Below, piece after piece: positions 10,202 through 18,971 of a stretch of 64,000 nucleotides of DNA (positions are counted from its first letter, which is position 1; each line of letters begins with the position of its first letter). The translations under genes were made by a program, and so were the position numbers. The stretch is from Bacteroidales bacterium. Its GTDB lineage: Bacteria > Bacteroidota > Bacteroidia > Bacteroidales > JAIOZK01. The stretch is from contig JAIPBS010000001.1 of assembly GCA_021738625.1 (NCBI GenBank), forward strand, positions 186,001 to 250,000, given 5' to 3'. Under the pieces are notes generated by a model, which was not told the origin of the DNA, made no database searches, and saw only the letters and a program-made list of their open reading frames with translations.

Positions 10202-11683
10202 ATGAAAAGCATTAACAAGATTTTCATTTCACTCACTGTTATAGCTTTAGTGGGGATTCTGGCATCCTGCAGCAAACAAGAGCGATCAAGCACAACCGGC
10301 TGGACATACAACGATCCCGAAACAGGCGGTTTTGAAGTATCTTCTGCAAGAGAACAGAGTACCGGACCAGGGTTGATTTTTATTGAGGGCGGAACTTTTG
10401 TAATGGGCGCCACACAGGAAGATCTGCTTTTTGACTGGGACAATATTCCCAGGAGGGTGACCATCCCTTCATTTTACATGGATGAAACCGAGATCAGCAA
10501 TCTCGATTACCTGGAATATCTCTACTGGCTCAGCAGGGTTTTCGGAGAACAATTGCCCGATGTGTACCGGGAAGCATTACCCGATACGCTAGTATGGAGA
10601 GACAAGCTGGCCTACAACGAACCTCTGGTGGAAATGTATTTCCGCCATCCCTCCTATCATGACTATCCGGTGGTTGGAGTGAACTGGGTTCAGGCCAATA
10701 ACTATTGCACCTGGCGTACCGACAGGGTGAATGAAATGCTGCTTATTGAAGAAGGCATCCTGGAATGGGATCCCGAACAGGTGGGAAGCAATAACTTCAC
10801 CACCGAAGCTTACCTGGCAGGACAGTACGAAGGAGCTGTTGTTCAGGCAAAAGAAAATCTCAACCCAACCGGAACCGACACCAGGCAGGTAAAATTAGAA
10901 GATGGCATTTTACTGCCCCGTTACCGCCTGCCCACCGAAGCGGAATGGGAATATGCAGCCCTCGGCCTGATCGGAAACACACTCTATGAAAGGGTTGTTG
11001 AGCGCAAAACCTACCCCTGGAATGGAAATATCGTAAGAACAGACGACAGAAAATATTACGGAAGCATTGTTGCCAACTTCAAACGCGGTCCCGGCGATTA
11101 CATGGGCGTTGCCAGCAACCTGAATGACGGAGCGGATATACCGGCACCGGTTGGCTCGTACTGGCCCAACGACTACGGCCTTTATAACATGGGCGGCAAT
11201 GTGAGCGAATGGGTACTGGATGTATATCGTCCGATGACTTATGCAGACATGTCCGATTATAGTCCTTTCAGAGGAAATGTATTTAAAAAGAAAATGGTTG
11301 ATTTTGAAGGTTTCCTCGTTGAAAAAGATTCACTTGGCCGTATCCGCTACGAAGAAGTGACAACCGAAGAAAACCTGACCAGAAGAAATTACAGGAAAGC
11401 CAACAACATCAACTTCCGTGATGGTGATTTCCAGTCGCAAATTGCCGACGACTGGCTCTCGGATCCCGAGCAGTCCAACACTACCGATATCATGTATGAA
11501 TATGGCGTTACCTCGCTGATCAGTGATCAGGCAAGGGTTTACAAAGGCGGAAGCTGGGACGACCGTGCTTACTGGCTCAGCCCCGGAACCAGAAGGTTCC
11601 TCGACCAGAACGAAGCATCTGCTACCATCGGTTTCAGATGTGCCATGAGCCGTGTCGGCAGTCCCTTACCCGGTAACAATTAG
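10202..11683 (+). CDS. gldJ: GldJ-type gliding/T9SS lipoprotein (formylglycine-generating-enzyme fold)
   Basis: 493 residues. The N-terminus is a lipoprotein signal with lipobox LASC (Cys at about residue 23). It is followed by STTGWTYNDPETGGFEV, a segment typical of GldJ, and a sulfatase-modifying-factor fold (FIEGGTFVMGATQED, RLPTEAEWEYAALG, MGGNVSEWVLDVYR, and ending TIGFRCAMSR). GldJ is needed for stability of GldK and for T9SS and gliding function in Flavobacterium, where gldJ sits beside porU, porV and murF, the same neighbourhood seen here. GldK is the close alternative, but GldK is normally followed by gldL and gldM, whereas here murF follows. Confidence 0.82.
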   Translation: MKSINKIFISLTVIALVGILASCSKQERSSTTGWTYNDPETGGFEVSSAREQSTGPGLIFIEGGTFVMGATQEDLLFDWDNIPRRVTIPSFYMDETEISNLDYLEYLYWLSRVFGEQLPDVYREALPDTLVWRDKLAYNEPLVEMYFRHPSYHDYPVVGVNWVQANNYCTWRTDRVNEMLLIEEGILEWDPEQVGSNNFTTEAYLAGQYEGAVVQAKENLNPTGTDTRQVKLEDGILLPRYRLPTEAEWEYAALGLIGNTLYERVVERKTYPWNGNIVRTDDRKYYGSIVANFKRGPGDYMGVASNLNDGADIPAPVGSYWPNDYGLYNMGGNVSEWVLDVYRPMTYADMSDYSPFRGNVFKKKMVDFEGFLVEKDSLGRIRYEEVTTEENLTRRNYRKANNINFRDGDFQSQIADDWLSDPEQSNTTDIMYEYGVTSLISDQARVYKGGSWDDRAYWLSPGTRRFLDQNEASATIGFRCAMSRVGSPLPGNN

Positions 11684-11703
11684 GAAAAAAATCAGGCTTA
11701 TGC

Positions 11704-11711
11704 TATATTTG
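11704..11711 (+). promoter_or_regulatory. TAnnTTTG-like box before murF
   Basis: TATATTTG matches the Bacteroidota -7 consensus and lies just upstream of the hairpin that ends the gldJ transcript and 44 bases before the murF ATG. If active, transcription would begin inside the hairpin, so it is a weak candidate. Confidence 0.3.
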
Positions 11712-11742
11712 CCCCATCCCTTATGCGGGATGGGGTTTTTTT
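11712..11742 (+). terminator. Rho-independent terminator after gldJ
   Basis: Perfect 9-bp stem CCCCATCCC / GGGATGGGG with a six-base loop TTATGC, followed by seven T. It separates gldJ from murF, so murF and anmK probably have their own promoter or depend on read-through. Confidence 0.85.
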
Positions 11743-11755
11743 ATGATAGGAGGAT

Positions 11756-13045
11756 ATGGAAAACATTGAGCGACTGTACGAGATATTTCTTAAGCATCCC
11801 AAAATAACTACCGACAGCAGGCAGAATGTTAAAGGTAGTATTTTTTTTGGATTGAGGGGCGAACGCTTCGATGGCAATAAATTTGCCAGGGATGCCATCA
11901 GCAAAGGTGCTATCCTGGCCGTTGTAAATGAGAATGAATTGCAAGGCGAAAAAATCATTTCTGTTAAAGACAGCTTGCTCACCTTGCAGGAACTCGCCTC
12001 CTTGCACAGGGCACATCTGAATATTCCTGTACTCGGATTAACCGGTTCTAACGGAAAAACCACTACCAAGGAACTCATTGCAAGGGTGCTTGCAAAAAAA
12101 TACAAAGTATCCTTTACCCGGGGAAACCTGAACAACCATATTGGTTTACCCTTAACCGTCCTGGATATCGATCATACGTATGACATGGCAGTGGTGGAAA
12201 TGGGGGCAAATCATATAGGTGAGATCGATCAATTGTGCCAGATTGCACGACCTACCTATGGATTGATAACCAATATCGGCAAAGCGCATCTGGAGGGATT
12301 TGGCGGACTGGAGGGTGTCGTGAAAGCGAAATCGGAACTATACAAATACATACTGGCTCAACATGGAACTGTGTTCGTTAATACCGATCATCTTTTGCTG
12401 GATGAGTTAAGCCAAAAGATCCCGAGGGTGACTTACGGAAGCATGCCACAAGCCGACTGTCATGCAAAGTTATCAAAGAGTTTTCCTCATGTCGAGGTGG
12501 CCTGGGACAGTGTTCAGGGAAGACAGTTGATCAAATCCGGTTTGTTCGGTGCATTTAATTTTGAAAATATTGTGGCTGCTATATGTGTAGGCAATTATTT
12601 CAGGATTGAAGCCACGGAGATCAAAAATGCGATTGAATCCTATGTTCCGTCCAACAACCGCTCGCAGATCATCCCTTCTGAAAACAACACCATAATCATG
12701 GACGCATACAATGCCAACCCCACCAGCATGGAAAGCGGTCTGAGGCAGTTTGCAGCTTCCGGCTATCAGAAGAAAGCGGTCGTGTTGGGTGATATGCTTG
12801 AACTTGGAGAATACTGCGATGCCGAACATCAGGCCATATTACAATTGCTGGATGAATTGAAGTTCCAGAGGACGATACTCGTTGGAGACAGCTTTTGCAG
12901 GAACAATAATAAATTTATTTGTTTCGAGAAAAGTGAAGATGCTGCAAAATACCTCACTGATCATCCCATCAAAGGTACCACCATTTATATTAAAGGCTCG
13001 CGGGGGATCAGCCTTGAAAAAGTGCTTCCCGCACTAAAAATCTGA
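11756..13045 (+). CDS. murF: UDP-N-acetylmuramoyl-tripeptide--D-alanyl-D-alanine ligase
   Basis: 429 residues. The Mur-ligase ATP loop is seen as GLTGSNGKTTTKELIARVL (about residues 97-115), followed by the central-domain motif VVEMGANHIGEI and the C-terminal domain motif DAYNANPTSMESGL. The enzyme adds D-Ala-D-Ala to the UDP-MurNAc tripeptide in the cytoplasm, the last soluble step of peptidoglycan precursor synthesis. Its start has a strong AGGAGG ribosome site ending two bases before the ATG, unusual in this phylum. It lies between gldJ and anmK, the former being a known conserved neighbour in Flavobacteriia. Confidence 0.95.
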   Translation: MENIERLYEIFLKHPKITTDSRQNVKGSIFFGLRGERFDGNKFARDAISKGAILAVVNENELQGEKIISVKDSLLTLQELASLHRAHLNIPVLGLTGSNGKTTTKELIARVLAKKYKVSFTRGNLNNHIGLPLTVLDIDHTYDMAVVEMGANHIGEIDQLCQIARPTYGLITNIGKAHLEGFGGLEGVVKAKSELYKYILAQHGTVFVNTDHLLLDELSQKIPRVTYGSMPQADCHAKLSKSFPHVEVAWDSVQGRQLIKSGLFGAFNFENIVAAICVGNYFRIEATEIKNAIESYVPSNNRSQIIPSENNTIIMDAYNANPTSMESGLRQFAASGYQKKAVVLGDMLELGEYCDAEHQAILQLLDELKFQRTILVGDSFCRNNNKFICFEKSEDAAKYLTDHPIKGTTIYIKGSRGISLEKVLPALKI

Positions 13046-13047
13046 AA

Positions 13048-14106
13048 ATGAAATGCTTTCATGCCATCGGAATGATGTCAGGCACCTCCCTGGACGGCAT
13101 CGACCTGGCTTATTGCAATATCAGGAATGAGCACAGTAAATGGACTTATGAGATCATTGCCGCCGAAACCATCCCCTATTGCAACAGTTGGAAGAAACGC
13201 CTGGACAAGGTGCCTAAGCTTGATGCGGAAAAGCTGGTAGAAGAGCATATCGCTTATGGTTTTTATCTTGGAAAGCTTATCCGGCAATTTATCGACAAAA
13301 ACAAACTGACGCCCGACCTCATCGCATCACACGGCCATACTGTTTTTCATGATCCTGAAAACAAAATCAATTTCCAACTTGGTGATGGAAATGCCATTGC
13401 CTCCCTGGCCAAAGCACCCGTTGTTTGGGATTTTCGTTCGATAGATATTCGAAAGGGCGGACAGGGTGCACCTTTGGTGCCGGTCGGCGACAGACTGTTT
13501 TTTCAGGAATATGATTATTGCCTGAACCTGGGAGGTTTTTCGAATATCTCTTTCGAAGATAATAAGACCCGGTATGCATTCGATATTTGCCCGGTCAACA
13601 TGGCCATCAACCACTTTGCCGGCCAACTGGGATATGATATTGACCGCGACGGCCACCTGGCCCGAAAAGGCGAGGTCAGTGAGGAACTGTTGGATCATTT
13701 GAATGCGCTTTCCTACTATCAGAAGCCCTGGCCCAAATCGCTGGGCAGGGAATGGTTCCAAAGCACATTTCTTCCGGTGGTTATCGAATCCAAACTTTCC
13801 CATAAAGACCGTCTTCGGACAATTTATGAACACATTGCCATCCGGATCAAAGATGTAACAGCGGCCAGGATTAAAGGTAAAATACTGCTAACGGGCGGCG
13901 GTGCGCACAACACCTTTCTGATGGAACGCATCCGATTTCATAATTCCAACCGGATCATAAAACCTGATCAATTATTGATCGAATATAAAGAAGCATTGAT
14001 TTTCGGCTTGCTGGGTGTTTTGCGCTGGGAAAATAAAGTGAATTGCCTTGGCTCGGTTACCGGCGCATTCTCTGACAGTTCTGCCGGTTTGATCAGCCTG
14101 CCATAA
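13048..14106 (+). CDS. anmK: Anhydro-N-acetylmuramic acid kinase
   Basis: 352 residues. The N-terminal MSGTSLDGIDLAY motif and the ATP-fold motif LLTGGGAHNTFLMERI are diagnostic for AnmK; SHGHTVFHDP is the conserved substrate loop. The enzyme phosphorylates and opens 1,6-anhydroMurNAc during peptidoglycan recycling. It starts two bases after the murF stop, so the two cell-wall genes form an operon. It is followed by a strong bidirectional terminator facing the convergent Spy-like gene. Confidence 0.94.
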   Translation: MKCFHAIGMMSGTSLDGIDLAYCNIRNEHSKWTYEIIAAETIPYCNSWKKRLDKVPKLDAEKLVEEHIAYGFYLGKLIRQFIDKNKLTPDLIASHGHTVFHDPENKINFQLGDGNAIASLAKAPVVWDFRSIDIRKGGQGAPLVPVGDRLFFQEYDYCLNLGGFSNISFEDNKTRYAFDICPVNMAINHFAGQLGYDIDRDGHLARKGEVSEELLDHLNALSYYQKPWPKSLGREWFQSTFLPVVIESKLSHKDRLRTIYEHIAIRIKDVTAARIKGKILLTGGGAHNTFLMERIRFHNSNRIIKPDQLLIEYKEALIFGLLGVLRWENKVNCLGSVTGAFSDSSAGLISLP

Positions 14107-14132
14107 AAAAAGGCGCCCCGAAGGGCGCCTTT
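14105..14132. terminator. Bidirectional terminator between anmK and the Spy-like gene
   Basis: GGCGCCC / GGGCGCC stem with a CGAA loop, flanked by an A-run on the left and TTT on the right, so it can serve both convergent transcripts. Confidence 0.8.
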
Positions 14133-14154
14133 GCTCTCCACAACACCGGAGAGA

Positions 14155-14709
14155 TCATTCTTTGTCATCATCCCATTTCGACCAGAAAGGACAGTTGGGG
14201 TATGGTCTGTCAAAGCCTTTCATTCCCTCTTTTCCATGAAACGGGCCTTTAAATCTTTCCGGCAGGGGGTGGGAATCGAATAACAAGCGTTGATCCTCCG
14301 TCAACTCTTCCCTGATCTCCTGATGGAGTTCAGCAAAAGCTTTCATCATATCTCCCGTTAATTCGGTGATCTCATCGATCTTACTGTTCACTTCCGACAT
14401 ATTCACGCGCTCTTGTGCCTGCATTGCTTTCAATTCAGCTCTTTTCACATTCAGCTGATTTTTTATCGAAAGGCTTTCTTTCATAAGATTCAGTTTAAGC
14501 GCTTTGACTTTTTCCTGCTGTTCGTCCGTCAGCTCGAGCATTTTGGTAAGCCTGCACATTTCGGGATCGCCCATATGTTTCATTCCAAAACCGGGTCCTT
14601 TCTTCATCCCGCAACCGGGTTGCGCGAGCACATTTCCTGTCGTTAGTCCGACCAGTGTCATAAGAACCAAACCAAGAAGTGCATTCTTTTTGATCATTTT
14701 TGTTTTCAT
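14155..14709 (-). CDS. Periplasmic Spy/CpxP-like LTxxQ protein
   Basis: The start at 14709 (MKTKMIKKNALLGLV) gives a signal peptide ending VLAQ|PG; an upstream ATG at 14847 would put 46 non-signal residues in front and overlap the neighbour. The mature protein is small, helical and Met/His-rich at its N-terminus (GCGMKKGPGFGMKHMGDPEM), with two LTxxQ-type motifs, LTDEQQEKVKAL and LTEDQRLLFD. That is the CpxP/Spy architecture of periplasmic chaperones and metal-stress sensors. It is the last gene of the sigma/anti-sigma operon, so it is a plausible output or feedback component. Metal binding is an inference from the Met/His content. Confidence 0.8.
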   Translation of the reverse strand: MKTKMIKKNALLGLVLMTLVGLTTGNVLAQPGCGMKKGPGFGMKHMGDPEMCRLTKMLELTDEQQEKVKALKLNLMKESLSIKNQLNVKRAELKAMQAQERVNMSEVNSKIDEITELTGDMMKAFAELHQEIREELTEDQRLLFDSHPLPERFKGPFHGKEGMKGFDRPYPNCPFWSKWDDDKE

Positions 14710-14740
14710 GATGTTTGCAAATTTAAGTAAATAATACAAT

Positions 14741-15283
14741 TTATTTATCTGATTGATTGTGCCGGGGGCCTCTTTGATTCCTGTGCTTAAACTGATGTCG
14801 CATATCCTCAGGAAAATCCATCCCCCGGATTTTGTGAATAAACTCATTCAATTTCTCTTTTTGTTGGAGGCTGAAATCCTTTTTCATCCCCATGAAATGA
14901 TCTATTGTAATTTTCTTTATTTGTGCATGCAACTTTCCGTAATCTTCTGCAAGCCGGTATAATTCAGCAGTATCAGGATTCGTCTCAGCCAACGTGTTAA
15001 GGATTTCCTGTCGCTTTGATTGCATACTCTCGAAATAACCAGCCTTCTTTTCTTTAAATTCTGCATGACATCCCTTCAATCTTTCAGCCTGCTCTTTACT
15101 CAATCCCAGCTCTTTATGCAAATAGCGCGGCGGGTCAGGGAAAGATTCGTCGGTTCTGGGTGGTCTGCCATCATAAGATCTCAGAAGGATTGTTGTAATA
15201 GCGGCAATATTGATCACCAGCAAAACTACAAGTACCCATATAAGAATATGTGTTTTATTTCCCGTTTTCATCTTCATATTCAT
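14741..15283 (-). CDS. Membrane-anchored periplasmic heavy-metal-sensor-like protein (Spy/CnrX type)
   Basis: 180 residues. One N-terminal membrane helix (IWVLVVLLVINIAAITTILL) is followed by a periplasmic helical domain with LGLSKEQAERLKG and FSLQQKEKLNEF motifs, as in the Spy/CpxP/CnrX group. A second start six bases inside (MKMKTGN) is equally possible. It overlaps the anti-sigma gene by 29 bases, implying translational coupling. A membrane-anchored sensor of this type encoded beside an ECF sigma/anti-sigma pair recalls the CnrYXH arrangement, where the sensor modulates the anti-sigma factor; that parallel is inference. Confidence 0.72.
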   Translation of the reverse strand: MNMKMKTGNKTHILIWVLVVLLVINIAAITTILLRSYDGRPPRTDESFPDPPRYLHKELGLSKEQAERLKGCHAEFKEKKAGYFESMQSKRQEILNTLAETNPDTAELYRLAEDYGKLHAQIKKITIDHFMGMKKDFSLQQKEKLNEFIHKIRGMDFPEDMRHQFKHRNQRGPRHNQSDK

Positions 15284-15743
15284 TTTGGTTCAAGATATAA
15301 TACTCTATTGACTCATCCGCATAGCTGTCCAGGTAAAACTCCTGGGCGTAATATTCATAAGGGTCCAAATCTTCTGGAAGCAAATTGTTTTGTACATATT
15401 TGCTACCCAGCAGCGTACCTGTGAAACCGGCAAGCACCAGCAAAAGCACAATGGCCGCAACACGCACTAAGCGTGGTATGCCAATAGGCCCGGCCTTTTT
15501 CTTTTTCATCCCGGATGATTCCAACCTGGCCATGATCCTGTTATATACAAATGGGTCTGGCGTCATGGCTTTCTCATCATCCATTACCGACCAGGTGGCC
15601 TGAAGCGCATCAAAAAGCTTCCGGCATTTTCCGCAATGATCCAGATGCTTTTCAATAAAGATGTTATCCTGGGTTTTCAGGTCACCCTCAAGATAAAAGA
15701 TCAACTTATTTTCAACATCAATGCATTTCATTGTTATGGGCAT
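15255..15743 (-). CDS. Zinc-finger anti-sigma factor
   Basis: 162 residues. The N-terminal cytoplasmic zinc-finger (zf-HC2) motif is HLDHCGKCRKLF, about residues 33-44. A single membrane helix follows at about 92-112 (VRVAAIVLLLVLAGFTGTLL), then a short acidic periplasmic tail. A start four codons inside (MKCIDVENK) is also possible. It lies 40 bases downstream of an ECF sigma-factor gene on the same strand, the standard sigma/anti-sigma pairing; the protein would hold the sigma factor inactive at the membrane until an envelope signal arrives. Confidence 0.85.
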   Translation of the reverse strand: MPITMKCIDVENKLIFYLEGDLKTQDNIFIEKHLDHCGKCRKLFDALQATWSVMDDEKAMTPDPFVYNRIMARLESSGMKKKKAGPIGIPRLVRVAAIVLLLVLAGFTGTLLGSKYVQNNLLPEDLDPYEYYAQEFYLDSYADESIEYYILNQNEYEDENGK

Positions 15744-15783
15744 TTATTTATTAGACAAATTCATTTCTTTAAACTTGCGCTTA

Positions 15784-16341
15784 TCAGTAAACATTCTTTT
15801 TATAATAATTTAACAGCTTCTTTTGCAGATTTTTCTTTGCCCTGTGCATCAACGATTCAATTGAAGACAGGCTGGTTTCCATAACAGCGGCTATCTGCTG
15901 ATAGGACATATCCTCATATTTGGCCAGGACAAATGCCATACGCTGATTTTTGGGCAAAGCATCCAGTGCCTTATGCAAAACCTTGGCTCGTTCCTCATTT
16001 TCAGTCTGGGTTTCCTGATTCGGATTGTGTTCAACGGCCTTATCACTTATTTCGATCACATCAGCATGTAAGTTCTGTCTTTTGGTTTTGCGTATTGCAT
16101 TCAACGACTTGTTTACGGCGATCCTGTATATCCAGGTTGTCAGCGAGGCGTCGCCCCTGAATTTACGGATCGACCTATAAACCTCCACCATCACATCCTG
16201 CGCAATGTCTTCCGCATCTGCTCGGTTGTGCAAGAATCCCGTCGCGATTTTTACCACCTCATGGTATACATCCCCGACAAGCTCTCTGAAGGCCTCCTCC
16301 TCTCCCTTTTGCAAGCGTTTTACCAAATCCGATTCAATCAT
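15784..16341 (-). CDS. ECF-family RNA polymerase sigma factor
   Basis: 185 residues, the usual ECF size. Region 2 contains DAEDIAQDVMVEVYRSIRKF and TTWIYRIAVNKSLNAIRKTK; region 4 contains LPKNQRMAFVLAKYEDMSYQ and the helix-turn-helix IAAVMETSLSSIESLMHRAK. It heads a four-gene minus-strand unit with an anti-sigma factor and two Spy-like periplasmic proteins, so its regulon is likely an envelope or metal stress response and may include its own operon. Confidence 0.93.
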   Translation of the reverse strand: MIESDLVKRLQKGEEEAFRELVGDVYHEVVKIATGFLHNRADAEDIAQDVMVEVYRSIRKFRGDASLTTWIYRIAVNKSLNAIRKTKRQNLHADVIEISDKAVEHNPNQETQTENEERAKVLHKALDALPKNQRMAFVLAKYEDMSYQQIAAVMETSLSSIESLMHRAKKNLQKKLLNYYKKNVY

Positions 16342-16467
16342 AAAAAAATTTCAGCCGATTATTTTTCTTTTTACATTTAGACATCAATAAAATTAAAAAC
16401 TTGCGGGTTATGATAAAATTTTTCTTTTAGCAAGAATGGAAAATCGGGTTGTGTTCGCTGGGAGTAT

Positions 16468-17096
16468 ATGTGTCTGAAAAAACACGCAATGACCGGAAAG
16501 GAATCGACCATTCAGGATTACCATGAACGCATCAACAAGGTGCTTATTTATATAAACGATCATCTGGATGAAAAAATGGAATTGAAAAAGCTGGCTGACA
16601 TATCCAGCTTTTCGACCTTCCATTTTCACAGGATCATGCGTGCCTACCTGAACGAATCGCTTGGTTCGTTCTTGTTGCGGCTACGGCTTGATAAAGCGGC
16701 CGGGCTGTTGGAATACACAGAACTGACGACAGGCGAAGTGGCCTGGAAGGTGGGCAGTGAAGTTCCCTCTTCATTCAATAAGGCGTTTAAGAAGCGTTTT
16801 GGGATCTCCCCGGTTGAATACAGAAACGGTCAGCGGATGAAGTTTCGAACAAGTGAATTAAAAATCCAAAACAAGCTCAACATGGAAATTCAACCAAAAA
16901 TCAAAGAATTGAAGCCCAGGAAGGTGATTTATGTAACGAAAAACTTAGCGAAACATACAATGCCATCTACCGGGTTTGGTTGCCTGCAAGCGGAGAAACC
17001 CTGAGGGATGCCCCTTGTTTTGAAAAATACCTGAACAATCCCGATAAAACCAAACCTGAAAATCTGATCACCGAGATTCACGTGCCTGTTAAATAA
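16468..17096 (+). pseudogene. AraC-GyrI family regulator broken by an internal deletion and frameshift
   Basis: The first frame encodes an intact AraC/XylS DNA-binding domain (two helix-turn-helices, ending KKRFGISPVEYRNGQ) and the first strand of a GyrI-like effector domain (LKPRKVIYV). After about 16937 the reading shifts: the first frame ends at 17004 in meaningless sequence, while another frame from EKLSETYNAIYRVWLP through ETLRDAPCFEKYLNN to the stop at 17096 (EIHVPVK) is the normal end of a GyrI-like domain. In this family roughly 90-100 residues normally lie between these parts, so most of the effector domain is gone. A 178-residue product with a DNA-binding domain but no sensing domain could still be made. 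Confidence 0.75.
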
Positions 17097-17150
17097 CAAT
17101 CTCTGTTAAAAGGTTTCTTAAAAGAAAAACCAGGTTATCGATTGCAAGTA

Positions 17151-18593
17151 TTACAGATAGGTTATTTGCAAATAATAAACCAGGGCACCTGCAAAATAAC
17201 CCAGCAATGCCAGCAAACTGATTCGTTTCATATACCAGATAAAATCGATCTTTTCCATACCCATTGCGGCAACACCTGCAGCCGAACCAATAATCAGAAT
17301 GCTGCCACCGGTACCGGCACAGTATGCAAGAAACTCCCAGAACGGACCATCCTGTATGAATAAGGCCTGATAAGCTTGATTTGCTGCCGGAAGGGTTTCA
17401 AGGAACTCAGGGCTAACGGTTGGATACATACCCATAGCGCCGGCTACCAGCGGAACATTGTCCACTATGGCTGATAGAATGCCGATAGCGAGATTGATTG
17501 CATATATGTTTCCCAGTTTCTCATCAAGCCATCCGGCCAGCAATTGCAGCTGGCCTGCTGAAGCAAGGCTGGATACAGCCGTCAGAATACCAAGAAAAAA
17601 CAATACGGTTGGCACATCAACTCTTGTTAGTATCCCGACCACGGTCAGTTGGCGTTTATCAGCACCCTTTTTCTTCTTGTGCATAACCTCGGTTGTTACC
17701 CACATCACACCCAGGCCAAACAACATGCCCATATACGGATCGAGATGGGTGACCGTTTTAAATACCGGGACAAAAAGAAGAGAGGATACGCCCAGAATAA
17801 GAATAAATACCCTTTGACCAGGTGTGGTGAAATCACTATCCTCCAATGGATCGTAATCAGGACGCTTAACATCTCCTTTCATTATGAAAGACAAGACCAC
17901 CAGCGGAACGATCGTAGTAAACATGCTGGGAACGATCAGTTGCGTTATAATATTCACCGCCGTAACCTGTCCTCCGATCCAAAGCATAATGGTGGTCACA
18001 TCACCGATAGGTGACCAAGCACCACCGGCATTGGCCGCTAAAACAATCATACTGGCAAAAAACCAGCGGGTTTTCTTATCTGAAATCAGTTTTCGCAACA
18101 GGGCGATCATTACAATGGTTGTGGTCAGGTTATCCAGGGCAGCAGACATAAAGAAAGTGAGAATACTCAATATCCACAGCAGCTTCACCTTGTTGGTTGT
18201 TTTGATCTTGTCGGTGATCACTTTGAATCCCTGGTGTTGATCAACGATCTCAACGATGGTCATGGCACCCAGCAGGAAGAATAATATTCTGGAGATTTCT
18301 GCAAGATGGTGATACAATTCGTGATGAGTGATAAAATAAATCACCTGCTCATGAAAACCTGCATCCGGATTCTTTGTCATGAAATCCTGGAAATTTGTGC
18401 TATGCAACCAGTGCTCCCAGGAGGGACTGAATTCCAGGTTAAGGATATGCTCCCCTCCAAATACAAAGATCACCCAGAGGACTACACCTGTTAATAGCGC
18501 CGAAGCGGCTTTATCTATCTTTAAAGGATGTTCAAGGGCAATTGCCGTGTAACCCAGGATGAACACTACCACCATTGTAATAAACAGTTCCAT
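17151..18593 (-). CDS. nhaD: NhaD-type Na+/H+ antiporter
   Basis: 480 residues with about 12-13 membrane helices. Family-typical segments are EHPLKIDKAASALLTGVVLW, SAALDNLTTTIVMIALLRKL, LAANAGGAWSPIGDVTTIMLW and AIVDNVPLVAGAMGMYP. The paired Asp-Asn helices with the GGAWSPIGD motif are characteristic of NhaD, an inner-membrane antiporter giving sodium tolerance, frequent in marine and haloalkaliphilic bacteria. It stands alone, with its own promoter box at 18631-18638. Confidence 0.92.
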   Translation of the reverse strand: MELFITMVVVFILGYTAIALEHPLKIDKAASALLTGVVLWVIFVFGGEHILNLEFSPSWEHWLHSTNFQDFMTKNPDAGFHEQVIYFITHHELYHHLAEISRILFFLLGAMTIVEIVDQHQGFKVITDKIKTTNKVKLLWILSILTFFMSAALDNLTTTIVMIALLRKLISDKKTRWFFASMIVLAANAGGAWSPIGDVTTIMLWIGGQVTAVNIITQLIVPSMFTTIVPLVVLSFIMKGDVKRPDYDPLEDSDFTTPGQRVFILILGVSSLLFVPVFKTVTHLDPYMGMLFGLGVMWVTTEVMHKKKKGADKRQLTVVGILTRVDVPTVLFFLGILTAVSSLASAGQLQLLAGWLDEKLGNIYAINLAIGILSAIVDNVPLVAGAMGMYPTVSPEFLETLPAANQAYQALFIQDGPFWEFLAYCAGTGGSILIIGSAAGVAAMGMEKIDFIWYMKRISLLALLGYFAGALVYYLQITYL

Positions 18594-18971
18594 TGCGATT
18601 AAGGTATTCGTTAATTGATTTTAAAAGCTGCAAAGGTAAAAAAGATTTATTCTGCCGGATGTTTTTTACTTATAGGAATTGCAAGATGTGAGTGATATTT
18701 ATCAAGCAAAACAATGATTGGTATCACCGGTCCATTTATTTTCGGATTAAATCGCTTCAGTCAAACAGGCAGGAATCCTCGGTGATGGAACATCAGGAAT
18801 CGGCCATTAAACTTGTGGGCTCTGGATAACAGATGAAATCCGGAAGATTCATGAAATATTTGATCGAAAAATCAGTTATATACAGGTATTAACAAGCAGA
18901 TGTTGACAAAACCAATACATTAGGGAACAGGCAGTTGATATATACACTAATTTTATAAAAAAATCAAAAGC
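18594..18971. other. 378-bp intergenic region between divergent nhaD and exbB
   Basis: Contains the nhaD promoter box on its left side. No coding frame longer than about 25 residues, no clear hairpin or repeat, and no TAnnTTTG box for the rightward exbB transcript could be found. Confidence 0.6.
18631..18638 (-). promoter_or_regulatory. nhaD -7 promoter box
   Basis: The minus strand reads TACCTTTG, an exact TAnnTTTG match, 37 bases upstream of the nhaD start codon. TACCTTTGC is one of the most common versions in this phylum. Confidence 0.55.

Noticed and set aside
18700-18790. Short frame MIGITGPFIFGL in the nhaD-exbB gap
   Set aside because: Only 23 codons, no ribosome site and no recognisable feature.
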